64,000 nucleotides of DNA from Halomarinibacterium sp041392125 (GTDB lineage Bacteria; Bacteroidota; Bacteroidia; Flavobacteriales; Flavobacteriaceae): NCBI GenBank assembly GCA_041392125.1, contig JAWKMR010000005.1, positions 1-64,000 of the forward strand. The letters run 5' to 3'. Shown here in pieces: positions 33,584 through 42,378 of the stretch. The position numbers and the translations under genes are program-made. The notes beneath the pieces were generated by a model. The model was given only the letters and a program-made list of their open reading frames with translations. It did not search any database and had not been told where the DNA came from. Each line of letters begins with the position of its first letter. Positions within the stretch are counted from its first letter, which is position 1.

Positions 33584-34645
33584 CTAGCTAAAAAGTATTT
33601 CCCTCAACATTTGCTTAATATTTAAATGCTGGGCATTAGGAACAGTTATAGAATTATTATCAACTAAATTAATCCAATCAATTATCTTATTGTTTTCGCT
33701 AGTTTTCTTATTCCAAAATTCTGTCAATTCATTAGCAGGAGTATTAAGTAAAACTTCTAATATTGAATTAATATTTTCAAACAGCTTAATATAAATTCTT
33801 GGTATGTTTTTGTAGGTTTTGTTTTTAATTACATAATTATCTTTTCCACCTGCAGTAAATAAATCTCTAATATTTGGACAAACAATAGCTTCTTGAGTAA
33901 CAAGCCAAATGGCAAGTCGAGCAAATTTATCACCTCTATTACTAAAAACTTCTGGAAAAAAAACCATTGCCTTGTTTTTTATATCTTGCTTTTCTGTTGC
34001 ACCTAAATTATTCCAAATGTTAATGACAAAGTTGCTAGCCTTTTCATTGTTTTGGTCTATCCACCAGAGGTCTTGTCCAGGTTTTAGCTTACTCTTATAA
34101 TAATCTGTAACAGACTTTATTGGATTTTGCTTATTCCTTAAAGTATCATAAGAAATATTAATTTTATCAAAAATTGTTTCCCCTTTTTCCAAATTCATAT
34201 CAATCAAATACCGAGGCGAATGTGTAACAACAACTTCGGACAAACATTCTTCATAAGGTCGGCATTTAAATTCAATTGGTTTACCAAGTTTTCCAAAAAG
34301 CATAAAAACACGCTCTATATCTTCAACTCTTGTGGATTCCAACACACTGTTTCCCGTAGTTTTCCAATGGTTTTGTGTAGTAGTTTTCACCTCAATTCCA
34401 TAAAAGCGTTTGGCTACAATATCTGGGAATTTTTGACCACCTATAAGTTCAATTGAATTTTCAAATGGGGTTCCAATTGCCAAATCAGCCATTAAATCAC
34501 AAACATAAGGTTCTAATTTATTTCCCTTTAGTTGTTCTATTTTCTTGGGTGAATTTTTGGCGTGAGAATTTAATTCCTTAATTGTTGAATTTAATAGTGT
34601 GTTAAATTCGTTTTTATGCGGTTCTGAATTTATCGATACGACCAT
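33584..34645 (-). CDS. Type II restriction endonuclease (PD-(D/E)xK)
   Basis: About 353 residues from ATG 34645; the open frame to 34681 would overlap the methyltransferase. The catalytic core is visible near residues 85-105: KFPDIVAKRFYGIEVKTTTQ, a PD-x9-EVK motif. The rest is Asn/Lys/Ile-rich. It lies one base after the cytosine methyltransferase stop on the same strand, so the pair forms a type II R-M system with the methylase translated first. Cleavage specificity is not evident. The AT-rich codon use of this pair relative to its neighbours suggests acquisition by transfer. Confidence 0.85.
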   Translation of the reverse strand: MVVSINSEPHKNEFNTLLNSTIKELNSHAKNSPKKIEQLKGNKLEPYVCDLMADLAIGTPFENSIELIGGQKFPDIVAKRFYGIEVKTTTQNHWKTTGNSVLESTRVEDIERVFMLFGKLGKPIEFKCRPYEECLSEVVVTHSPRYLIDMNLEKGETIFDKINISYDTLRNKQNPIKSVTDYYKSKLKPGQDLWWIDQNNEKASNFVINIWNNLGATEKQDIKNKAMVFFPEVFSNRGDKFARLAIWLVTQEAIVCPNIRDLFTAGGKDNYVIKNKTYKNIPRIYIKLFENINSILEVLLNTPANELTEFWNKKTSENNKIIDWINLVDNNSITVPNAQHLNIKQMLREILFS

Positions 34646-34646
34646 A

Positions 34647-35999
34647 TTACTTTTTAAAAAACAAATCCCAAACTTCCTCAATTCGTTTTGCTAAATTGTA
34701 AGCAAGTAAAGGTGGAACTGCATTTCCAATTATTTTATATGCCTTTGACGGGCTAACCAAAAATGAACCTTTTCGACCACTTTTATTTTCTATTACAAAC
34801 TCATAATCTGGAGGAAAAGTTTGAATCAAAGCGCATTCTCTTGGTGTTAGGCGTCTCTCCTTTAGTCCTTTTTTAAGCTCTTGTGCTATCTTTCCTCCAT
34901 TTTTCTTTGACAATCTTCTAAACTCAATATTTCCGTGATGTTCAGCTCTAATTGTTGGGCTAATTCCATCAGGCTTTATTTCAATTTGACCTTGACAATG
35001 TGCCCCCATAAACTTTGCCTTTGAAAAAAACTTTTGTGATAAATCCTTTGTCCTTTCTGGTTCTTGAAGATATTTAAAAACATCTTTGAGTTGAACAAAT
35101 TTTTTTAACTCTTTATCATCGATTGTGTAAGAATGTGTTTTTTTAGGATAGGGAGTAAAAGTGTCACATACTTCACTTTTTGTTAATTCTCTATATGCTT
35201 TTGAGTTTAAAGCTGATTTCTTAATTCCAATAAAAATTACTCTTTCTCGTGATTGAGGGACTCCAAAATCAGCGGCATGCAAAATTTGTGGCTCTAATAC
35301 TATGTATCCGTTTCCATTAATTGACGAAAAATCACTTTGTATTATATCCTTTACATTTTTAAGGTTTACAAGACCCTTTACATTTTCAGCAATAAAAATT
35401 TTGGGTTGAGTAATCTTAATTACTTCCTTCATCCACATATAAAGTTGACCTCTTGTCTCTATTGATGGCCCACTATCTTTTACAAGTTCCCCTTTGTGGT
35501 TTTTGTGGGAATTAAAACCATTTCGTTTTCCTGCAATGCTAAAATCTTGACAAGGAAACCCACCCGTTACTACATCTATATTTTCAGGAAAAACACTATG
35601 CCCTATTTTATACATTTTTACCAAGTCAACAATACTATCAGTATAAAAATGCTCAACATTATGCCCTCTTCCCAAAAAATAATTTACCCATGCATTTCTA
35701 GCATCGGTTAAAATATCATTAGCAAAAACCGTTTTGAATTTTGTCTTTTTTAGTTGAACAAATCCATTTTTCAGATCTCTCTCTATAAAATTAGGGGTTA
35801 GTTTTTCGTTTACAGATTCTTTCAAAACAGCAAAGTCTCCTTCAAAACCTAGATCCATTCCACCACAACCCGAAAACAAAGACAAAACATTAAGTGTTGA
35901 TTTTTCTAACTCTTGTGATTCTTTAATCAGTTGAATTGCCAATTGCGGTGGTTCGTTAGCTTCTAATTTTGTTTCTTTTTCTGTAATGTATTCACTCAT
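34647..35999 (-). CDS. C5-cytosine DNA methyltransferase (type II modification enzyme)
   Basis: 450 residues with ordered motifs: I (LSLFSGCGGMDLGFEG, near residue 40), IV (GGFPCQDFSIAGKRNG, catalytic Cys near 150), VI (FIAENVKG), VIII (QSRERVIFIGI), IX/target-recognition region, and X (IGNAVPPLLAYNLAKRI). It methylates cytosine C5 within the target of the adjacent nuclease and so protects the host. The region between VIII and X that would set specificity is not one I recognise. No controller (C) protein gene is visible. Confidence 0.93.
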   Translation of the reverse strand: MSEYITEKETKLEANEPPQLAIQLIKESQELEKSTLNVLSLFSGCGGMDLGFEGDFAVLKESVNEKLTPNFIERDLKNGFVQLKKTKFKTVFANDILTDARNAWVNYFLGRGHNVEHFYTDSIVDLVKMYKIGHSVFPENIDVVTGGFPCQDFSIAGKRNGFNSHKNHKGELVKDSGPSIETRGQLYMWMKEVIKITQPKIFIAENVKGLVNLKNVKDIIQSDFSSINGNGYIVLEPQILHAADFGVPQSRERVIFIGIKKSALNSKAYRELTKSEVCDTFTPYPKKTHSYTIDDKELKKFVQLKDVFKYLQEPERTKDLSQKFFSKAKFMGAHCQGQIEIKPDGISPTIRAEHHGNIEFRRLSKKNGGKIAQELKKGLKERRLTPRECALIQTFPPDYEFVIENKSGRKGSFLVSPSKAYKIIGNAVPPLLAYNLAKRIEEVWDLFFKK

Positions 36000-36070
36000 A
36001 TTCTAAACTTAATTTGGAAATTTACAAAGATTTTCAATGTCTTAATATTTAGACAAACTCTACTTATCAA

Positions 36071-37396
36071 TTATTTCTCAACACTTTTTAATTTTAAATG
36101 TTTCTTATTAACCCCATGCTCACTAATTAATATCCCCACTTTCAAAACCTCTTCCCACTGCGTCGTATACCGCGGACTGCGTTCTCTTTTAATGAGTTCC
36201 CATTCGTTAATGCGGGTACCAATCATCGCCGAGGCTACCGTAGATTTTCCGTATTTCATATTTAGCGCATCGAACACTTTAATCAAATTAGGGTTTTGGG
36301 TTTTGGGCGGTTGTTCAAACAAATTTCCCTGTACATATTCCTGTGGAATGATACCCAATAGATTTACCCCCACCTTTTTATAGCGATACCCGGGTTTGTA
36401 AATTTTATGCAGTGCTTTTCGAGCTTCGCTAATCAATGCAAAGGTATTGTTAGTAGGAATAGGCATAGTTGCCACCATGCTTTTGGAATATTGTTTATCT
36501 ACACTGCTGTGGTAATTGGTAATGACAAACACCTGCACATAACTGGCGCAGGATTGTTGTGCACGAAGCACTTCGGCTACTTCACTAATGTAATAGGCGC
36601 AAGCTTCTTCAATGCGCCCTAAATCTTCCAATTTTACTCCAAATGATTTGGCAGTACCTATCGCCTTTTTCTTTTTAGGAACCGTCCGGAAATCGAGACA
36701 GGATTCCCCATGCATTTCACGCCATAGTCTCTCTCCTACTACGGTCATTTCTTTTCGTACCCATGACAGCGGCAGTTGCGTAAAATCGTAGCCTGTAAAC
36801 ACCCCTATATTTTTCAACCGCCGGGCGTGTTTTCCGCCAATGCCCCATATGTCACCAATCTTCACCCATTTGAGCGCTTCGATACGTTTTTCTTCAGTAT
36901 CTATAACATACACGTGTTGATGCTTCGCTACCTTTTTGGAAATTTTATTAGCCAGTTTTGCCAATACTTTGGTAGGAGCCATTCCTACCCCTACAGGCAA
37001 TCCCAAATATTGAAAAATAGTGTCCTTTATTTGATGTCCGTAACCGTGCAAATCCAGATGCTTCATCCCCTCCAGATTTACAAAGGCTTCATCAATGCTA
37101 TACACTTCAACTTCTGGTGAAAAGGTTTCCAAAATGTTCATGACCCGTTGTGACATTTCGCCATACAAGGTATAGTTAGACGAAAAAAAGATGACATTAT
37201 TTTTAATTAACACATCCTTTATTTTAAATACCGGTTCAAACATAGGGATATTGGTCAATGCTTTTGCTTCTTTATTCGCCGCAATCACGCAACCATCATT
37301 GTTACTCAACACCACTACCGGCTTTCCCTGCAAATCGGGACGAAACACCTGCTCGCACGAGGCATAAAAGCTGTTACAATCTATCATGGCTATCAT
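36071..37396 (-). CDS. umuC: Y-family translesion DNA polymerase UmuC
   Basis: About 441 residues from ATG 37396, which overlaps the umuD stop as ATGA. The catalytic core has MIDCNSFYASCEQVFRPDL with the metal-binding Asp, VVVLSNNDGCVIAANKEAK, and YSIDEAFVNLEG with the SIDE motif. A helix-hairpin-helix zone (IGDIWGIGGKHARRLKNIGV) and a little-finger region follow. It is the catalytic subunit of a Pol V-like enzyme, used when replication meets lesions. It is cotranscribed with the UmuD-like gene. Confidence 0.92.
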   Translation of the reverse strand: MIAMIDCNSFYASCEQVFRPDLQGKPVVVLSNNDGCVIAANKEAKALTNIPMFEPVFKIKDVLIKNNVIFFSSNYTLYGEMSQRVMNILETFSPEVEVYSIDEAFVNLEGMKHLDLHGYGHQIKDTIFQYLGLPVGVGMAPTKVLAKLANKISKKVAKHQHVYVIDTEEKRIEALKWVKIGDIWGIGGKHARRLKNIGVFTGYDFTQLPLSWVRKEMTVVGERLWREMHGESCLDFRTVPKKKKAIGTAKSFGVKLEDLGRIEEACAYYISEVAEVLRAQQSCASYVQVFVITNYHSSVDKQYSKSMVATMPIPTNNTFALISEARKALHKIYKPGYRYKKVGVNLLGIIPQEYVQGNLFEQPPKTQNPNLIKVFDALNMKYGKSTVASAMIGTRINEWELIKRERSPRYTTQWEEVLKVGILISEHGVNKKHLKLKSVEK

Positions 37397-37758
37397 ACCA
37401 CTCGCTTTATAACATAGGTAATAACTCCCCAAACACAGATTTCTTGGTCTTTGTTGTGTGGCATTCGCCGAATACTAAACGTACCCTCTTCCACTACTAA
37501 AATTAACTGATTGCTCTTCGGAAGAAAAGAGCGATCGATAATCAATACATCGCCATTTTTAATCCCCAGTTTCAACCATTCATCCCCCTCTACTCTTACA
37601 AAAAAAGTAGCATCCTTATTATGGATTAGCTCTTTATTTAAATCGATAGGTGTTTCCATATAATGCGTAGCCGCACTGGGGTAACCGGTTTGTTTGGAGA
37701 CTTCCGGGGCATGCCGATGGGTGACCTTTTGTATTTTTCCTGAAGACAATGTTTGCAT
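37393..37758 (-). CDS. umuD: UmuD/LexA-like S24 protein, catalytic residues replaced
   Basis: 121 residues with the S24 fold core: ATFFVRVEGDEWLKLGI, NGDVLIIDRSFLPKSN, GTFSIRRM. In UmuD and LexA the nucleophile is the Ser of G-D-S-M and the base is the Lys of the later T-V-K-K-L segment. Here these positions read G-D-E-W and S-I-R-R-M, so both appear lost. The cleavage-site region reads TGYPSAATHY where Ala/Cys-Gly is usual. The protein probably cannot self-cleave by the known mechanism. It is the first gene of the umuDC operon. Confidence 0.85.
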   Translation of the reverse strand: MQTLSSGKIQKVTHRHAPEVSKQTGYPSAATHYMETPIDLNKELIHNKDATFFVRVEGDEWLKLGIKNGDVLIIDRSFLPKSNQLILVVEEGTFSIRRMPHNKDQEICVWGVITYVIKRVV

Positions 37759-37762
37759 GATT

Positions 37763-37806
37763 CAAATATAGGAATTATTCCATTTTATATATTGGAAATA
37801 TTCCAA
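37763..37806. promoter_or_regulatory. umuDC promoter box and two GGAA-N3-TTCC operators
   Basis: On the minus strand, TATATTTG (37770-37763) is a perfect -7 box just before the umuD ATG. Two palindromes of the same form, GGAATTATTCC (37771-37781) and TTGGAAATATTCCAA (37792-37806), are centred 23 bp apart, about two helical turns. They probably bind a damage-responsive repressor. On the plus strand, TACATTTG (37840-37847) is a -7-like box just before the serine dehydratase start. Confidence 0.6.
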
Positions 37807-37851
37807 AATATTTTTCAACAAAAATCCCAAAAAGAACGATACATTTGTAGT

Positions 37852-39288
37852 ATGAGTCAAGCCATGGAAAGTATTAGTGTGTTCGATATGCTGTCAATAG
37901 GCGTGGGCCCTTCCAGTTCGCATACCTTAGGTCCATGGCGTGCGGCCAAAACATGGATTGAAAAACTACAGCAACAGGAACTGTTTACCAGTGTGGCCGC
38001 GGTAAAAGTACATTTGTATGGCTCGCTTTCTCTTACGGGAAAAGGTCATGCCACCGATATTGCCGTAGTGATGGGTTTGCTGGGCGGCGACCCCGAAACC
38101 TTCCCTATTGAAAATATTCAGAAGGAAATTGATCGCTTAAAAACATCGCAACAGTTACTGCTGAATAACGAAAAGCCGATACCATTTTCATTTTCAGAAG
38201 ATATTATATTCCATAGAAAATTTCTCCCCTATCATCCCAACGGAATTACTTTTGAAACTACCTTTCGAAATGGTCAAAAAGCTTCCGAAACCTATTACTC
38301 TATTGGGGGCGGATTTATTGTCCAGGAAGAGCGAAAAAGAGCCAAAAGACAGAAGGAAAAATTCAATTATTTTCCATTTCCGGTACAAACGGCTGCAGAA
38401 CTGCAGGCTTATTGTGATGCTGAAAATAAATCGATTAGTGAAATTGTATATCAAAACGAATTATCCATACGAGACCCGCAGCGTATCGATGCCAAATTTC
38501 ACGCTATTTGGGGTGTCATGCTGGATTCTATGTATGTAGGCTGCCATACTGAAGGGACCCTTCCCGGCGGATTGAATGTGCGACGACGTGCCTTTGACAC
38601 TCACAAAACCTTAATTGGTGATAAAAAATATGCTAATGCTGTTGAATGGATTGAAGCCATTCGCGATACCGAAGTGAAATTTCGCCAAATCCTGAAATGG
38701 GTTTCCTGTTTTGCTTTGGCGGTGAACGAAGTAAATGCTTCGCTAGGACGCGTAGTAACAGCCCCTACCAATGGTAGTGCCGGCGTTATCCCAGCGGTAC
38801 TCATGTACTATATGGTCATTGAAAATCACGATGCCAATTTTGATGATGTAAAAAAGTTTTTATTGGTAGCTGGTGAAATAGGAAGTATTTTCAAAAAAGG
38901 GGCCACCATTAGCGCCGCTATGGGTGGCTGTCAGGCAGAAATAGGGGTTTCCTCTGCGATGGCAGCCGGTGCTTTAACTGAATTGATGGGTGGAACTCCC
39001 GCGCAATGCCTTATGGCTGCAGAAATTGCCATGGAGCATCATTTGGGTCTTACCTGTGACCCTATTGCCGGATTGGTACAAATACCCTGCATTGAACGCA
39101 ATGCCATGGGTGCCATAAAAGCCATCAATGCTTGCGAAATGGCCTTAGATAACGACCCAAAAAATGCTAAGGTGCCTTTAGATAAAGTGATTAAAACCAT
39201 GTGGGAAACTGCCCAAGACATGACTTCCAAATACAAAGAAACTAGTGAAGGTGGTCTTGCAGTACAGGTAAATGTGAGTGATTGTTAG
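37852..39288 (+). CDS. L-serine ammonia-lyase, iron-sulfur type, single chain
   Basis: From ATG 37852 the product has 478 residues (ATG 37864 is also possible). The N-terminal beta-like domain (ISVFDMLSIGVGPSSSHTLG, with the substrate-binding SSSHT) is fused to the catalytic alpha domain: PTNGSAGVIPAVLMYYM, MGGCQAEIGVSSAMAAG, and HHLGLTCDPIAGLVQIPCIE. The last two carry [4Fe-4S] cysteines. It deaminates serine to pyruvate. The frame opening at 37753 would run through the umuD operator region and is rejected. Confidence 0.93.
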   Translation: MSQAMESISVFDMLSIGVGPSSSHTLGPWRAAKTWIEKLQQQELFTSVAAVKVHLYGSLSLTGKGHATDIAVVMGLLGGDPETFPIENIQKEIDRLKTSQQLLLNNEKPIPFSFSEDIIFHRKFLPYHPNGITFETTFRNGQKASETYYSIGGGFIVQEERKRAKRQKEKFNYFPFPVQTAAELQAYCDAENKSISEIVYQNELSIRDPQRIDAKFHAIWGVMLDSMYVGCHTEGTLPGGLNVRRRAFDTHKTLIGDKKYANAVEWIEAIRDTEVKFRQILKWVSCFALAVNEVNASLGRVVTAPTNGSAGVIPAVLMYYMVIENHDANFDDVKKFLLVAGEIGSIFKKGATISAAMGGCQAEIGVSSAMAAGALTELMGGTPAQCLMAAEIAMEHHLGLTCDPIAGLVQIPCIERNAMGAIKAINACEMALDNDPKNAKVPLDKVIKTMWETAQDMTSKYKETSEGGLAVQVNVSDC

Positions 39289-39746
39289 TCTTTACACCCT
39301 TCTCTCCTCCTCGAATCAATTAAATGCAGAATTTTCCAGCCCGTTTCAGTTTTGGCAAGCGTAAAAGCATTGGCACCACAGTGACTAAACGTTCCATTCA
39401 ACCAAAACTCGTATGGAGTCCACACATGGGCAAGATTTCCGTCAATTTGTACTTTATAATCCAGTAGCTTTTCTTCCCAAATCTGGTCTGCAGGACGACT
39501 GGCAATTGCCTTTAAAAATTCAGACATATTTCCATCCATTACTTTGGCTTCACCTTGTTTGGTAGTAAAAACCGTTTGATTGGGGAGATTTTCTACCATC
39601 ACACTTTTCATAAGTAAGGTATCGCCTTTATGAAAGCCTTCAAAAAAAGTAGTTACAAGCTGTTTTGCAGCTTCTTCAGAAAAAGAATTTTGACCAAAAG
39701 TAGCAATAGAAAAAAACAAGAAAGCCGACAAGAATAGAAACTTCAT
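39285..39746 (-). CDS. Exported NTF2/SnoaL-like protein
   Basis: 153 residues with a signal peptide (FLFLSAFLFFSIATFGQ) and an NTF2-like cone fold pattern: AAKQLVTTFFEGFHKGDTLL, then ...LLDYKVQIDGNLAHVWTPYE and TGWKILHLIDSRR. This is the DUF4440/nuclear-transport-factor-2 type often found as periplasmic proteins in Bacteroidota, without a common function. It overlaps the serine dehydratase end by 4 bp, convergently. Confidence 0.78.
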   Translation of the reverse strand: MKFLFLSAFLFFSIATFGQNSFSEEAAKQLVTTFFEGFHKGDTLLMKSVMVENLPNQTVFTTKQGEAKVMDGNMSEFLKAIASRPADQIWEEKLLDYKVQIDGNLAHVWTPYEFWLNGTFSHCGANAFTLAKTETGWKILHLIDSRRREGCKD

Positions 39747-39806
39747 AACATAGAATTAAAGATTGAATTTCAAAATTAGTACTTTTACCCTTCAATTTGT
39801 TACAGT

Positions 39807-40625
39807 ATGTCTACAGCAAAAAAAGAATACAAACGAATTACCACCAAAACTTTGGTGGATATGAAAAAAAATGGTGAAAAGATTGCCATGCTTACTGCCT
39901 ACGATTATTCTATGGCAAAAATTGTGGATCGAGCGGGAATGGACGTAATTTTGGTGGGCGATTCGGCTTCAAACGTCATGGCGGGTCATGAAACCACCTT
40001 ACCTATTACACTGGACCAAATGATTTATCATGCCTCTTCTGTAGTACGAGCTATTGAGCGTAGCTTGGTGGTTGTGGATTTACCCTTCGGAAGTTACCAA
40101 AGCGACCCCAAAGAAGCCCTTCGTTCGGCCATCAGAATCATGAAGGAAAGTGGGGCACATGCTGTTAAAATGGAAGGCGGAAAAGAAATAAAAGAATCTA
40201 TAAAACGTATTTTGAATGCCGGAATTCCGGTAATGGGCCATTTAGGGTTAACTCCTCAATCCATTTATAAATTTGGCACCTATACTGTACGCGCCAAGGA
40301 AGAGGAAGAGGCAGAAACACTTAAAGAAGACGCATTAATGCTTGAAAAAGCAGGGTGTTTTGCTGTTGTTATTGAGAAAGTTCCTGCCAAACTTGCTGAG
40401 GAAGTCGCCAAAAGCATCAGCATTCCTGTGATAGGCATTGGTGCCGGAGGCGGTGTGGATGGCCAAGTGCTTGTAATTCATGATATGATAGGGATGACGC
40501 ACGAATTTAGCCCACGATTTTTACGAAGGTATTTAGATCTTTACACCGAAATGACTAAGGCTTTTACCAACTATATTGAGGATGTAAAAAGCAAGGATTT
40601 CCCTAATTCGGAAGAGCAATATTAG
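39807..40625 (+). CDS. panB: 3-methyl-2-oxobutanoate hydroxymethyltransferase (ketopantoate synthesis)
   Basis: 272 residues with the PanB signature: MLTAYDYSMAKIVDRAGMDV, then ILVGDSASNVMAGHETTLPI with the Mg-binding Asp, KMEGGKE, GHLGLTPQS, and the catalytic Glu in VVIEKVPA. It adds a hydroxymethyl group from methylene-tetrahydrofolate to ketoisovalerate, the first committed step to pantothenate and CoA. Length is normal. It is followed after 40 bp by a four-helix-bundle gene. Confidence 0.96.
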   Translation: MSTAKKEYKRITTKTLVDMKKNGEKIAMLTAYDYSMAKIVDRAGMDVILVGDSASNVMAGHETTLPITLDQMIYHASSVVRAIERSLVVVDLPFGSYQSDPKEALRSAIRIMKESGAHAVKMEGGKEIKESIKRILNAGIPVMGHLGLTPQSIYKFGTYTVRAKEEEEAETLKEDALMLEKAGCFAVVIEKVPAKLAEEVAKSISIPVIGIGAGGGVDGQVLVIHDMIGMTHEFSPRFLRRYLDLYTEMTKAFTNYIEDVKSKDFPNSEEQY

Positions 40626-40665
40626 TCTTTAGTATTTTGGTATATTAGTATATTAGACAATTGGT

Positions 40666-41013
40666 ATGCATAGATATAAAGAGCTGAATGCTTGGAAACA
40701 AAGTAGATTGTTTTGCACTTTAATCTATCAAATTACAGAGATTTTCCCTCAAAGTGAATTATTCGGGTTAACGGCTCAACTACGAAGGGCTTCAATTTCA
40801 ATTTCTTCAAATATTGCTGAAGGTGCCTCAAGAAGTTCTAATAAAGAATTTTGTCGGTTTTTAGAAATTGCAATAGGTTCTGCTTACGAAGTTGAAACAC
40901 AACTTATTATTGCAACAGATTTAAATTTTCTTTCGGAAGAAAATTCAAAAGAACTACTTTTAAAAATTGAATTAATAATAAAAATGTTATCTAAACTTAA
41001 ATCCTCTTTTTAA
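40666..41013 (+). CDS. Four-helix-bundle protein (S23 family), second copy
   Basis: 115 residues: YKELNAWKQSRLFCTLIYQI, AQLRRASISISSNIAEGASR, and EFCRFLEIAIGSAYEVETQL, all diagnostic of the family. It is a different subfamily from the copy at 1520-1888. The upstream 40 bp are low-complexity (TTAGTATATTAG words). Its stop codon abuts the first codons of the pseudouridine synthase frame, which has no standard start, so this gene may have been inserted there. Function unknown. Confidence 0.85.
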   Translation: MHRYKELNAWKQSRLFCTLIYQITEIFPQSELFGLTAQLRRASISISSNIAEGASRSSNKEFCRFLEIAIGSAYEVETQLIIATDLNFLSEENSKELLLKIELIIKMLSKLKSSF

Positions 41014-41018
41014 TTACC

Positions 41019-41729
41019 ATTAATCCAAAAGACCAACATACAAAAATACTGTCGACTCCAGAAAATCTTGAAGTTTTATACGAAGACAACCACCTAATTG
41101 TTGTCAACAAACGCCCCGGTGATATTGTACAAGGTGACAAAACAGGAGACATTCCCCTTTCAGAAGTAGTAAAAGAATACATTGCTTCAAAATACAATAA
41201 ACCCGGAGAGGTATTTTTGGGAGTGGTACATAGGTTAGATAGACCTACTAGTGGTATTGTTGTTTTTGCTAGGACTTCCAAAGCGCTAGCCAGAATGAAT
41301 AAACTCTTTTCTGAAAGGGAAACTCAAAAAACGTATTGGGCGGTGGTTAAAAATAAACCACCAAAAGAAGCGGACACTTTAATTCATTTTTTGAAGAGAA
41401 ACCCAAAACAGAACAAGTCCTATGCCTACCCAAAAGAAGTTCCGGATAGTAAAAAAGCTGTTTTACACTATTCCGTAATTAAAGAACTGACCCACTATTT
41501 TGTGTTAGAAATTGCATTGGAAACCGGCAGACACCATCAAATTCGCAGTCAGCTTGCCGCCCTTAATTGTCCTATAAAAGGGGATTTAAAATATGGCTTT
41601 GACCGAAGTAATGAGGATGGAAGTATTCATTTACACGCCAGAAAACTAACTTTTATGCATCCGGTAAAAAAGGAAGAAGTTGTAGTTATTGCACCTCCAC
41701 CAAAAGATGTGTTGTGGGATGCTCTTTAA
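41019..41729 (+). CDS. RluA-family pseudouridine synthase, start codon unclear
   Basis: The frame is open from an in-frame TAA at 40998 and codes for recognisable RluA sequence from about 41055 on: PENLEVLYEDNHLIVVNKRP, then VVHRLDRPTSGIVVFARTSK with the catalytic Asp of HRLDRPTSG, and ETGRHHQIRSQLAALN. No ATG or GTG precedes the conserved N-terminus. The first TTG (41217) would cut away the first third, including the conserved NKRPGD segment. Possible starts are ATT 41013 or 41019, ATA 41046 or CTG 41049. It modifies uridines in rRNA or tRNA. It ends 4 bp into the convergent regulator. Confidence 0.75.
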   Translation: MNPKDQHTKILSTPENLEVLYEDNHLIVVNKRPGDIVQGDKTGDIPLSEVVKEYIASKYNKPGEVFLGVVHRLDRPTSGIVVFARTSKALARMNKLFSERETQKTYWAVVKNKPPKEADTLIHFLKRNPKQNKSYAYPKEVPDSKKAVLHYSVIKELTHYFVLEIALETGRHHQIRSQLAALNCPIKGDLKYGFDRSNEDGSIHLHARKLTFMHPVKKEEVVVIAPPPKDVLWDAL

Positions 41730-42378
41730 ATTTCAATAATTTTATTTTTTAAAGCATACATTACGAGTCCTACCCTGTTTCGTAGCCCTAATTTTCTAAA
41801 AATTTCCTGTCGGTAGCCATCAATGGTTTTCGGGCTAAATTTCATGATTTCGGCAATTTCTTTATAGGTCATTTCTGAGCAAGCCAATTGTATAAATTGA
41901 AGCTCATTTTTAGTAAATTCAGGTTCAAAATCTACGGCCTCATCTTGTAGTGAATTGACCATGGCATTGGTAACAATTTCAGAATAATAAAACCCTTTTT
42001 CAACTACTTCCAGGAGTGCATTTTCCAGTGCATTGGGGTGCATGTCTTTTAAAAGGTAGCCTTTTGCACCGTTTTTATCATTTTAAGGATATACATTTCA
42101 TTGTCATCCATAGATAACACCAAAACTTTACAGGCAGGATGGTTAATTTTAAGCCATTTAAGCGTTTCAAAACCATTCATTACCGGCATATTAATATCGA
42201 GTAAAATAATTTGTGGAATTGTAGAAATCTCCTGCATTTTCTCCATAAGTGCTACACCGTTTTGTGCCTTAAACAAAACTTGAAATCCTTGCAAGCTATT
42301 GATTAATTTTTCCAAAGAGCTTGCAAAAAGAAGGTGGTCATCTACAATGCCAATGGTATGTTTTTTAAACATATTCAT
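41726..42378 (-). pseudogene. NarL/FixJ-type response regulator, frameshifted
   Basis: Two adjacent frames make one protein. 42378-42049 holds the receiver domain: IGIVDDHLLFASSL with the acidic pair, and phosphoacceptor Asp in IILLDINMPVMNGFE. It then runs out of frame as KMIKTVQKATF. 42043-41726 resumes at MHPNALENALLEVVE and carries a LuxR HTH (MTYKEIAEIMKFSPKTIDGY). Adding one base to the five-base homopolymer at 42072-42076 restores KMIKNGAKGYLLKDMHPNAL across the junction. It is either a true frameshift, a phase-variable tract or a sequencing error. The partner kinase overlaps upstream. Confidence 0.85.

Noticed and set aside
41726..42043. Independent small LuxR-type regulator
   Set aside because: It begins at an internal Met of a normal response regulator and directly continues the truncated receiver domain after a one-base shift, so the two pieces are one broken gene.
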